Assembly (NCBI GenBank): GCA_035771165.1
Contig: JAWNZC010000091.1
Coordinates: 62,001-126,000 of the forward strand
DNA length: 64,000 nt
Reading direction: 5' to 3'
Origin: Paragorgia papillata
Taxonomy: Eukaryota; Cnidaria; Anthozoa; Scleralcyonacea; Coralliidae
The notes below the pieces were generated by a model. It searched no databases and had not been told where the DNA came from. It saw only the letters and a list, made by a program, of their open reading frames with translations. Numbering within the stretch: position 1 is the stretch's first letter; every line of letters starts with the position of its first letter. The translations under genes and the position numbers were made by a program. This document shows positions 1-10,500 of the stretch, in pieces.

Positions 1-215
1 AAATAACGGAAGCCATCGAATTATTTCCCCCAAGGACTAAGTCGGCAACTACAGTTAATAAAGATTTCTATTTCCAGTGAGCTGTAATTAACATTTTTGG
101 CGCCTCGGTTTAAAAGCGAATAACTCTTAAACCAGATCTGGGCCACTTCTAATTTTTCTTGGGCCAGCAAGAAGGTAGAATGAGCTTCAATTTGATATAT
201 AGGAAAGCCACTTAA
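1..215. repeat. Class A monomer (reference copy)
   Basis: This reference copy of class A is exactly 215 bp and begins at the first base of the window. Its diagnostic head features are AATTATTTCCCCC near positions 19-31, GTCGGCAACTACAG near 41-54, the GTGAGCTG variant near 77-84, and GGCGCCTCGG near 99-108. The tail reads CTTCAATTTG and then CCACTTAAAGTT at the junction with the next unit. Positions of about 110-210 form the core shared with every other class. Class A copies in other blocks carry a different tail (CCAGTTAAAGTTAAAAG), called A' here. Confidence 0.9.
132..141. other. 10-bp palindrome CCAGATCTGG in the conserved core (example)
   Basis: CCAGATCTGG is its own reverse complement and sits at about position 132 of nearly every monomer, in all classes. 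It contains a BglII site (AGATCT). Some copies have lost the symmetry: CCAGATCCGG in a subset of B copies (near 350, 995, 19,908, 25,287, 42,299), CACATCTGG in D copies of the 16-21 kb region, and ACAGATCTGG near 10,019, 12,168, 51,755 and 54,766. Such a dyad could be a binding site for a dimeric protein, but nothing in the window shows that one binds. Confidence 0.75.
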
Positions 216-236
216 AGTTAAAATAAGCCATCGAAA

Positions 237-246
237 TTTTTCCCCC
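237..246. other. T/C homopolymer junction, length hot spot (example T5C5)
   Basis: Each monomer has a run of T followed by a run of C shortly after its start. The usual total is ten pyrimidines, but the boundary moves: T5C5 here, T4C6 at 1,097-1,106 and T3C7 at 2,172-2,181. Shorter and longer forms also occur, for example T4C5 at 2,817-2,825 and T6C5 at 6,683-6,693. Much of the one-base length variation between monomers arises here, through replication slippage, point change at the boundary, or sequencing error in homopolymers. Confidence 0.7.
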
Positions 247-320
247 AAGACCATCTCGACGAATTTAATAATAACGTGTTCTATTTTTAGCGTGCTGTGT
301 AATTAACAGTATGGGCGTCT

Positions 321-333
321 CGCTTTAAAAGCG
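321..333. other. Short inverted repeat CGCTTT-A-AAAGCG in class B (example)
   Basis: Class B copies carry two 6-bp arms, CGCTTT and AAAGCG, around one central A. In A and C copies the left arm is CGGTTT and in D copies CCGTTT, so full pairing is specific to B and to some B-like copies. From 59.9 kb on, several B copies read CGCTCTAAAAGCG, which weakens the left arm. A hairpin this short would be marginal, and the site may simply mark the class. Confidence 0.6.
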
Positions 334-430
334 AATAACTCTTGAACCAGATCCGGGCCACTTCTAATTTTTCTTGGGCCACCAAGAAGATAGAATGAGC
401 TTCATTTTGATATATAGGAAGGCCGGTTAA

Positions 431-646
431 AAATAACAGAAGCCATCGAAATTTTTCCCCCAAGGACTAAGTCCGCAAGTACAGTTAATAAAGATTTCTA
501 TTTCCAGCGAGATGTAATTAACATTTTTGACGCCTCGGTTTAAAAGCGAATAACTCTTAAACCAGATCTGGGCCACTTCTAAATTTTTCTTGGGCCAGCA
601 AGAAGATAGAATGAGCTTCATTTTGATATATAGGAAAGCCGGTTAA
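431..646. repeat. Class C monomer (reference copy)
   Basis: This class C copy is 216 bp because of one extra A in the core (CTAAATTTTTC near 581). Its head has GTCCGCAAGTACAG where A has GTCGGCAACTACAG, GCGAGATG where A has GTGAGCTG, and TTTTTGACGCC where A has TTTTTGGCGCC. Its tail is CTTCATTTTG and then CCGGTTAAAAATAAC. A, B and C in this order make the 645-bp trimer that is the commonest higher-order unit. The extra A recurs at about 25,516 and 44,034, so it marks the three copies of this block. Confidence 0.9.
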
Positions 647-1475
647 AAATAACGGAAGCCATCGAATTATTTCCCCCAAGGACTAACTCGGCAACTACAG
701 TTAATAAAGATTTCTATTTCCAGTGAGCTGTAATTAACATTTTTGGCGCCTCGGTTTAAAAGTGAATAACTCTTAAACCAGATCTGGGCCACTTCTAATT
801 TTTCTTGGGCCAGCAAGAAGGTAGAATGAGCTTCAATTTGATATATAGGAAAGCCACTTAAAGTTAAAATAAGCCATCGAAATTTTTCCCCCAAGACCAT
901 CTCGACGAATTTAATAATAAAGTTTCTATTTTTAGCGTGCTGTGTAATTAACAGTATGGGCGTCTCGCTTTAAAAGCGAATAACTCTTGAACCAGATCCG
1001 GGCCACTTCTAATTTTTCTTGGGCCACCAAGAAGATAGAATGAGCTTCATTTTGATATATAGGAAGGCCGGTTAAAAATAACAGAAGCCATCAAAATTTT
1101 CCCCCCAAGGACTAAGTCCGCAAGTACAGTTAATAAAGATTTCTATTTCCAGCGAGATGTAATTAACATTTTTGACGCCTCGGTTTAAAAGCGAATAACT
1201 CTTAAACCAGATCTGGGCCACTTCTAATTTTTCTTGGGCCAGCAAGAAGATAGAATGAGCTTCATTTTGATATATAGGAAAGCCGGTTAAAAGTAACAGA
1301 AGCCATCGAATTATTTCCCCCAAGGACTAAGTCGGCAACTACAGTTAATAAAGATTTCTATTTCCAGTGAGCTGTAATTAACATTTTTGGCGCCTCGGTT
1401 TAAAAGCGAATAACTCTTAAACCAGATCTGGGCCACTTCTAATTTTTCTTGGGCCAGTAAGAAGATAGAATGAGC

Positions 1476-2580
1476 TTCAATTTGATATATAGGAAAGCCA
1501 GTTAAAGTTAAAAGAAGCCATTGAAATTTTCCCCCCAAGACCATCCCGACGAATTTAATAATAGAGTGTTCTATTTTTAGCGTGCTGTGTAATTAACAGT
1601 ATGGGCGTCTCGCTTTAAAAGCGAATAACTCTTGAACCAGATCTGGGCCACTTCTAATTTTTCTTGGGCCACCAAGAAGATAGAATGAGCTTCATTTTGA
1701 TATATAGGAAAGCCGGTTAAAAATAACAGAAGCCATCGAAATTTTTCCCCCAAGGACTAAGTCCGCAAGTACAGTTAATAAAGATTTCTATTTCCAGCGA
1801 GATGTAATTAACATTTTTGGCGCCTCGGTTTAAAAGCGAATAACTCTTAAACCAGATCTGGGCCACTTCTAATTTTTCTTGGGCCACCAAGAAGATAGAA
1901 TGAGCTTCATTTTGATATATAGGAAAGCCGGTTAAAAATAACAGAAGCCATCGAAATTTTTCCCCCAAGGACTAAGTCCGCAAGTACAGTTAATAAAGAT
2001 TTCTATTTCCAGCGAGATGTAATTAACATTTTTGGCGCCTCGGTTTAAAAGCGAATAACTCTTAAACCAGATCTGGGCCACTTCTAATTTTTCTTGGGCC
2101 AGTAAGAAGATAGAATGAGCTTCAATTTGATATATAGGAAAGCCAGTTAAAGTTAAAAGAAGCCATTGAAATTTCCCCCCCAAGACCATCCCGACGAATT
2201 TAATAATAAAGTGTTCTATTTTTAGCGTGCTGTGTAATTAACAGTATGGGCGTCTCGCTTTAAAAGCGAATAACTCTTGAACCAGATCTGGGCCACTTCT
2301 AATTTTTCTTGGGCCAGCAAGAAGATATAATGAGCTTCATTTTGATATATAGGAAAGCCAGTTAAAGTTAAAAGAAGCCATCGAAATTTCCCCCCCAAGA
2401 CCATCCCCACGAATTTAATAATAAAGTGTTCTATTTTTAGCGTGCTGTGTAATTAACAGTATGGGCGTCTCGCTTTAAAAGCGAATAACTCTTGAACCAG
2501 ATCTGGGCCACTTCTAATTTTTCTTGGGCCAGCAAGAAGATAGAATGAGCTTCATTTTGATATATAGGAAAGCCGGTTAA
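1476..2580. repeat. A/B/C region with C/A' hybrid monomer and 430-bp dimers
   Basis: After a normal B and C, the monomer at 1,936-2,150 has a C head (GTCCGCAAGTACAG, GCGAGATG) joined to an A' second half (GGCGCC, GCCAGTAAG, CTTCAATTTG, CCAGTTAAAGTT). It is followed by two B-like copies with long C runs. The hybrid and its neighbours reappear near 10,313, displaced by 8,381 bp, which is about 39 monomers. The structure is what unequal exchange between a C and an A monomer would produce, turning the A-B-C trimer into a dimer. Confidence 0.75.
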
Positions 2581-5500
2581 AAATAACAGAAGCCATCGAA
2601 TTATTTCCCCCAAGGACTAAGTCGGCAACTACAGTTAATGAAGATTTCTATTTCCAGTGAGCTGTAATTAACATTTTTGGCGCCTCGGTTTAAAAGCGAA
2701 TAACTCTTAAACCAGATCTGGGCCACTTCTAATTTTTCTTGGGCCAGCAAGAAGATAGAATGAGCTTCAATTTGATATATAGGAAAGCCACTTAAAGTTA
2801 AAATAAGCCATCGAAATTTTCCCCCAAGACCATCCCGACGAATTTAATAATAAAGTGTTCTATTTTTAGCGTGCTGTGTAATTAACAGTATGGGCGTCTC
2901 GCTTTAAAAGCGAATAACTCTTGAACCAGATCTGGGCCACTTCTAATTTTTCTTGGGCCACCAAGAAGATAGAATGAGCTTCATTTTGATATATAGGAAA
3001 GCCGGTTAAAAATAACAGAAGCCATCGAAATTTTTCCCGAAAGCACTAAGTCCGCAAGTACAGTTAATAAAGATTTCTATTTCCAGCGAGATGTAATTAA
3101 CATTTTTGACGCCTCGGTTTAAAAGCGAATAACTCTTAAACCAGATCTGGGCCACTTCTAATTTTTCTTGGGCCACCAAGAAGATAGAATGAGCTTCATT
3201 TTGATATATAGGAAAGCCGGTTAAAAATAACAGAAGCCATCGAAATTTTTCCCCCAAGGACTAAGTCCGCAAGTACAGTTAATAAAGATTTCTATTTCCA
3301 GCGAGATGTAATTAACATTTTTGACGCCTCGGTTTAAAAGCGAATAACTCTTAAACCAGATCTGGGCCACTTCTAATTTTTCTTGGGCCAGCAAGAAGAT
3401 AGAATGAGCTTCATTTTGATATATAGGAAAGCCGGTTAAAAATAACGGAAGCCATCGAATTATTTCCCCCAAGGACTAAGTCGGCAACTACAGTTAATAA
3501 AGATTTCTATTTCCAGTGAGCTGTAATTAACATTTTTGGCGCCTCGGTTTAAAAGCGAATAACTCTTAAACCAGATCTGGGCCACTTCTAATTTTTCTTG
3601 GGCCAGCAAGAAGATAGAATGAGCTTCAATTTGATATATAGGAAAGCCACTTAAAGTTAAAATAAGCCATCGAAATTTTTCCCCCAAGACCATCTCGACG
3701 AATTTAATAATAAAGTGTTCTATTTTTAGCGTGCTGTGTAATTAACAGTATGGGCGTCTCGCTTTAAAAGCGAATAACTCTTGAACCAGATCTGGGCCAC
3801 TTCTAATTTTTCTTGGGCCAGCAAGAAGATAGAATGAGCTTCATTTTGATATATATAGGAAAGCCGGTTAAAAATAACAGAAGCCATCGAAATATTTCCC
3901 CCAAGGACTAAGTCGGCAACTACAGTTAATGAAGATTTCTATTTCCAGTGAGCTGTAATTAACATTTTTGGCGCCTCGGTTTAAAAGCGAATAACTCTTA
4001 AACCAGATCTGGGCCACTTCTAATTTTTCTTGGGCCAGCAAGAAGATAGAATGAGCTTCAATTTGATATATAGGAAAGCCACTTAAAGTTAAAATAAGCC
4101 ATCGAAATTTTCCCCCAAGACCATCCCGACGAATTTAATAATAAAGTGTTCTATTTTTAGCGTGCTGTGTAATTAACAGTATGGGCGTCTCGCTTTAAAA
4201 GCGAATAACTCTTGAACCAGATCTGGGCCACTTCTAATTTTTCTTGGGCCACCAAGAAGATAGAATGAGCTTCATTTTGATATATAGGAAAGCCGGTTAA
4301 AAATAACAGAAGCCATCGAAATTTTTCCCCAAAGACTAAGTCCGCAAGTACAGTTAATAAAGATTTCTATTTCCAGCGAGATGTAATTAACATTTTTGAC
4401 GCCTCGGTTTAAAAGCGAATAACTCTTAAACCAGATCTGGGCCACTTCTAATTTTTCTTGGGCCACCAAGAAGATAGAATGAGCTTCATTTTGATATATA
4501 GGAAAGCCGGTTAAAAATAACAGAAGCCATCGAAATTTTTCCCCCAAGGACTAAGTCCGCAAGTACAGTTAATAAAGATTTCTATTTCCAGCGAGATGTA
4601 ATTAACATTTTTGACGCCTCGGTTTAAAAGCGAATAACTCTTAAACCAGATCTGGGCCACTTCTAATTTTTCTTGGGCCAGCAAGAAGATAGAATGAGCT
4701 TCATTTTGATATATAGGAAAGCCGGTTAAAAATAACGGAAGCCATCGAATTATTTCCCCCAAGGACTAAGTCGGCAACTACAGTTAATAAAGATTTCTAT
4801 TTCCAGTGAGCTGTAATTAACATTTTTGGCGCCTCGGTTTAAAAGCGAATAACTCTTAAACCAGATCTGGGCCACTTCTAATTTTTCTTGGGCCAGCAAG
4901 AAGATAGAATGAGCTTCAATTTGATATATAGGAAAGCCACTTAAAGTTAAAATAAGCCATCGAAATTTTTCCCCAAGACCATCTCGACGAATTTAATAAT
5001 AAAGTGTTCTATTTTTAGCGTGCTGTGTAATTAACAGTATGGGCGTCTCGCTTTAAAAGCGAATAACTCTTGAACCAGATCTGGGCCACTTCTAATTTTT
5101 CTTGGGCCACCAAGAAGATAGAATGAGCTTCATTTTGATATATAGGAAAGCCGGTTAAAAATAACAGAAGCCATCGAAATTTTTCCCCCAAGGACTAAGT
5201 CCGCAAGTACAGTTAATAAAGATTTCTATTTCCAGCGAGATGTAATTAACATTTTTGACGCCTCGGTTTAAAAGCGAATAACTCTTAAACCAGATCTGGG
5301 CCACTTCTAATTTTTCTTGGGTCACCAAGAAGATAGAATGAGCTTCATTTTGATATATAGGAAAGCCGGTTAAAAATAACAGAAGCCATCGAAATTTTTC
5401 CCCCAAGGACTAAGTCCGCAAGTACAGTTAATAAAGATTTCTATTTCCAGCGAGATGTAATTAACATTTTTGACGCCTCGGTTTAAAAGCGAATAACTCT

Positions 5501-7520
5501 TAAACCAGATCTGGGCCACTTCTAATTTTTCTTGGGCCAGCAAGAAGATAGAATGAGCTTCATTTTGATATATAGGAAAGCCGGTTAAAAATAACGGAAG
5601 CCATCGAATTATTTCCCCCAAGGACTAAGTCGGCAACTACAGTTAATAAAGATTTCTATTTCCAGTGAGCTGTAATTAACATTTTTGGCGCCTCGGTTTA
5701 AAAGCGAATAACTCTTAAACCAGATCTGGGCCACTTCTAATTTTTCTTGGGCCAGCAAGAAGATAGAATGAGCTTCAATTTGATATATAGGAAAGCCACT
5801 TAAAGTTAAAATAAGCCATCGAAATTTTTCGCCGAAGACCATCTCGACGAATTTAATAATAAAGTGTTCTATTTTTAGCGTGCTGTGTAATTAACAGTAT
5901 GGGCGTCTCGCTTTAAAAGCGAATAACTCTTGAACCAGATCTGGGCCACTTCTAATTTTTCTTGGGCCAGCAAGAAGATAGAATGAGCTTCATTTTGATA
6001 TATAGGAAAGCCGGTTAAAAATAACAGAAGCCATCGAATTATTTCCCCCAAGGACTAAGTCGGCAACTACAGTTAATGAAGATTTCTATTTCCAGTGAGC
6101 TGTAATTAACATTTTTGGCGCCTCGGTTTAAAAGCGAATAACTCTTAAACCAGATCTGGGCCACTTCTAATTTTTCTTGGGCCAGCAAGAAGATAGAATG
6201 AGCTTCAATTTGATATATAGGAAAGCCACTTAAAGTTAAAATAAGCCATCGAAATTTTCCCCCAAGACCATCCCGACGAATTTAATAATAAAGTGTTCTA
6301 TTTTTAGCGTGCTGTGTAATTAACAGTATGGGCGTCTCGCTTTAAAAGCGAATAACTCTTGAACCAGATCTGGGCCACTTCTAATTTTTCTTGGGCCACC
6401 AAGAAGATAGAATGAGCTTCATTTTGATATATAGGAAAGCCGGTTAAAAATAACAGAAGCCATCGAAATTTTTCCCGAAAGCACTAAGTCCGCAAGTACA
6501 GTTAATAAAGATTTCTATTTCCAGCGAGATGTAATTAACATTTTTGACGCCTCGGTTTAAAAGCGAATAACTCTTAAACCAGATCTGGGCCACTTCTAAT
6601 TTTTCTTGGGCACCAAGAAGATAGAATGAGCTTCATTTTGATATATAGGAAAGCCGGTTAAAAATAACAGAAGCCATCGAAATTTTTTCCCCCAAGGACT
6701 AAGTCCGCAAGTACAGTTAATAAAGATTTCTATTTCCAGCGAGATGTAATTAACATTTTTGACGCCTCGGTTTAAAAGCGAATAACTCTTAAACCAGATC
6801 TGGGCCACTTCTAATTTTTCTTGGGCCAGCAAGAAGATAGAATGAGCTTCATTTTGATATATAGGAAAGCCGGTTAAAAATAACGGAAGCCATCGAATTA
6901 TTTCCCCCAAGGACTAAGTCGGCAACTACAGTTAATAAAGATTTCTATTTCCAGTGAGCTGTAATTAACATTTTTGGCGCCTCGGTTTAAAAGCGAATAA
7001 CTCTTAAACCAGATCTGGGCCACTTCTAATTTTTCTTGGGCCAGCAAGAAGATAGAATGAGCTTCAATTTGATATATAGGAAAGCCACTTAAAGTTAAAA
7101 TAAGCCATCGAAATTTTTCGCCGAAGACCATCTCGACGAATTTAATAATAAAGTGTTCTATTTTTAGCGTGCTGTGTAATTAACAGTATGGGCGTCTCGC
7201 TTTAAAAGCGAATAACTCTTGAACCAGATCTGGGCCACTTCTAATTTTTCTTGGGCCACCAAGAAGATAGAATGAGCTTCATTTTGATATATAGGAAGGC
7301 CGGTTAAAAATAACAGAAGCCATCGAAATTTTTCCCCCAAGGACTAAGTCCGCAAGTACAGTTAATAAAGATTTCTATTTCCAGCGAGATGTAATTAACA
7401 TTTTTGACGCCTCGGTTTAAAAGCGAATAACTCTTAAACCAGATCTGGGCCACTTCTAATTTTTCTTGGGCCAGCAAGAAGATAGAATGAGCTTCATTTT
7501 GATATATAGGAAAGCCGGTT
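2581..7520. repeat. Tetramer/hexamer HOR region (A-B-C/B-C, 860 bp, and 1,290 bp)
   Basis: Here an extra C-headed monomer with a B-like tail (GCCACCAAG), called C/B, lies between B and C, giving A-B-C/B-C units of 860 bp (for example near 2,581-3,437). Some units are followed by an extra A-B pair, making six-monomer units of about 1,290 bp. An A copy with GTTAATGAAG marks these and recurs near 2,635, 3,927 and 6,073. A CCCGAAAGCAC variant is at about 3,037 and again at about 6,475, 16 monomers apart. A TTCGCCGAAGACC variant at about 5,828 recurs at about 7,118, 6 monomers apart. Confidence 0.75.
3849..3860. other. 2-bp TA insertion in a monomer tail
   Basis: The tail motif reads GATATATATAGG in place of GATATATAGG, a dinucleotide gain that I saw in no other copy. 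It is a candidate slippage event or read error. Confidence 0.6.
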
Positions 7521-10500
7521 AAAAATAACAGAAGCCATCGAATTATTTCCCCCAAGGACTAAGTCGGCAACTACAGTTAATAAAGATTTCTATTTCCAAT
7601 GAGCTGTAATTAACATTTTTGGCGCCTCGGTTTAAAAGCGAAAAACTCTTAAACCAGATCTGGGCCACTTCTAATTTTTCTTGGGCCAGTAAGAAGATAG
7701 AATGAGCTTCAATTTGATATATAGGAAAGCCAGTTAAAGTTAAAAGAAGGCATTGAAATTTTCCCCCCAAGACCATCCCGACGAATTTAATAATAGAGTG
7801 TTCTATTTTTAGCGTGCTGTGTAATTAACAGTATGGCCGTCTCGCCTTAAAAGCCAATAACTCTTGAACCAGATCTGGGCCACTTCTAATTTTTCTTGGG
7901 CCACCAAGAAGATAGAATGAGCTTCATTTTGATATATAGGAAAGCCGGTTAAAAATAACAGAAGCCATCGAAATTTTTCCCCCAAGGACTAAGTCCGCAA
8001 GTACGGTTAATAAAGATTTATATTTCCAGCGAGATGTAATTAACATTTTTGACGCCTCGGTTTAAAAGCGAATAACTCTTAAACCAGATCTGGGCCACTT
8101 CTAATTTTTCTTGGGCCAGCAAGAAGATAGAATGAGCTTCATTTTGATATATAGGAAAGCCGGTTAAAAATAACGGAAGCCATCGAATTATTTCCCCCAA
8201 GGACTAAGTCGGCAACTACAGTTAATAAAGATTTCTATTTCCAGTGAGCTGTAATTAACATTTTTGGCGCCTCGGTTTAAAAGCCAATAACTCTTAAACC
8301 AGATCCGGGCCACTTCTAATTTTTCTTGGGCCAGCAAGAAGATAGAATGAGCTTCAATTTGATATATAGGAAAGCCACTTAAAGTTAAAATAAGCCATCG
8401 AAATTTTTCCCCCAAGACCATCCCGACGAATTTAATAATAGAGTGTTCTATTTTTAGCGTGCTGTGTAATTAACAGTATGGGCGTCTCGCTTTAAAAGCG
8501 AATAACTCTTGAACCAGATCTGGGCCACTTCTAATTTTTCTTGGGCCAGCAAGAAGATAGATTGAGCTTCATTTTGATATATAGGAAAGCCAGTTAAAAA
8601 TAACAGAAGCCATCGAATTATTTCCCCCAAGGACTAAGTCGGCAACTACAGTTAATAAAGATTTCTATTTCCAGTGAGCTGTAATTAACATTTTTGGCGC
8701 CTCGGTTTAAAAGCGAATAACTCTTAAACCAGATCTGGGCCACTTCTAATTTTTCTTGGGCCAGCAAGAAGATAGAATGAGCTTCATTTTGATATATAGG
8801 AAAGCCGGTTAAAAATAACAGAAGCCATCGAATTATTTCCCCCAAGGACTAAGTCGGCAACTACAGTTAATAAAGATTTCTATTTCCAGTGAGCTGTAAT
8901 TAACATTTTTGGCGCCTCGGTTTAAAAGCGAATAACTCTTAAACCAGATCTCGGCCACTTCTAATTTTTCTTGGACCAGCAAGAAGATAGAATGAGCTTC
9001 ATTTTGATATATAGGAAAGCCGGTTAAAAATAACAGAAGCCATCGAATTATTTCCCCCAAGGACTAAGTCGGCAACTACAGTTAATAAAGATTTCTATTT
9101 CCAGTGAGCTGTAATTAACATTTTTGGCGGCTCGGTTTAAAAGCGAATAACTCTTAAACCAGATCTGGGCCACTTCTAATTTTTCTTGGGCCAGTAAGAA
9201 GATAGAATGAGCTTCAATTTGATATATAGGAAAGCCAGTTAAAGTTAAAAGAAGCCATTGAAATTTTCCCCCCAAGACCATCCCGACGAATTTAATAATA
9301 AAGTGTTCTATTTTTAGCGCGCTGTGTAATTAACAGTATGGGCGTCTCGCTTTAAAAGCGAATAACTCTTGAACCAGATCTGGGCCACTTCTAATTTTTC
9401 TTGGGCCAGCAAGAAGATATAATGAGCTTCATTTTGATATATAGGAAAGCCAGTTCAAGTTAAAAGAAGCCATCGAAATTTCCCCCCCAAGACCATCCCC
9501 ACGAATTTAATAATAAAGTGTTCTATTTTTAGCGTGCTGTGTAATTAACAGTATGGGCGTCTCGCTTTAAAAGCGAATAACTCTTGAACCAGATCTGGGC
9601 CACTTCTAATTTTTCTTGGGCCAGCAAGAAGATAGAATGAGCTTCATTTTGATATATAGGAAAGCCGGTTAAAAATAACAGAAGCCATCGAAATTTTTCC
9701 CCCAAGCACTAAGTCCGCAAGTACAGTTAATAAAGATTTCTATTTCCAGCGAGATGTAATTAACATTTTTGACGCCTCGGTTTAAAAGCGAATAACTCTT
9801 AAACCAGATCTGGGCCACTTCTAATTTTTCTTGGGCCAGCAAGAAGATAGAATGAGCTTCATTTTGATATATAGGAAAGCCGGTTAAAAATAACGGAAGC
9901 CATCGAATTATTTCCCCCAAGGACTAAGTCGGCAACTACAGTTAATAAAGATTTCTATTTCCAGTGAGCTGTAATTAACATTTTTGACGCCTCGGTTTAA
10001 AAGCGAATAACTCTTAAAACAGATCTGGGCCACTTCTAATTTTTCTTGGGCCAGTAAGAAGATAGAATGAGCTTCAATTTGATATATAGGAAAGCCAGTT
10101 AAAGTTAAAAGAAGCCATTGAAATTTCCCCCCAAGACCATCCCGACGAATTTAATAATAGAGTGTTCTATTTTTAGCGTGCTGTGTAATTAACAGTATGG
10201 GCGTCTCGCTTTAAAAGCGAATAACTCTTGAACCAGATCTGGGCCACTTCTAATTTTTCTTGGGCCACCAAGAAGATAGAATGAGCTTCATTTTGATATA
10301 TAGGAAAGCCGGTTAAAAATAACAGAAGCCATCGAAATTTTTCCCCCAAGGACTAAGTCCGCAAGTACAGTTAATAAAGATTTCTATTTCCAGCGAGATG
10401 TAATTAACATTTTTGGCGCCTCGGTTTAAAAGCGAATAACTCTTAAACCAGATCTGGGCCACTTCTAATTTTTCTTGGGCCAGTAAGAAGATAGAATGAG

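Larger units (their letters stand above)
216..430. repeat. Class B monomer (reference copy)
   Basis: This reference copy of class B is also 215 bp. It is the class most different from A and C in its first half: GACCATCTCGACGAATTT replaces the GGACTAAGTCGG segment, followed by a GTTCTATTTTTAGCGTGCTG stretch, GTGTAATTAACAGTATGGG, and CGTCTCGCTTTAAAAGCG. The core has CTTGAACC where A and C have CTTAAACC, and the tail has GCCACCAAG where A and C have GCCAGCAAG. This copy also carries the CCAGATCCGG change that breaks the core palindrome. Confidence 0.9.
1..1475. repeat. A-B-C trimer block with private variants, copy 1 of 3
   Basis: Slightly more than two 645-bp trimers. Private changes include GAAGGTAGAATG in the A tails (near 172 and 818), AATAACGTG in the first B, a B with AAAGTTTCTATT lacking GT (near 920), TTTAAAAGTGAAT in the second A (near 760), and AGCCATCAAAATTTT in the second C (near 1,086). 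The same set in the same order appears at about 24,935-26,220 and 43,450-44,740, so the three blocks descend from one ancestor. Similarity to the other two stops near 1,475, where this copy continues with an A' tail and they continue with the GTGAAAAG subfamily. Confidence 0.8.

Noticed and set aside
1..215. The 215-bp unit as a dimer of a shorter ancestral repeat
   Set aside because: Apart from a short TGGGCCA pair about 24 bp apart, the two halves do not resemble each other.
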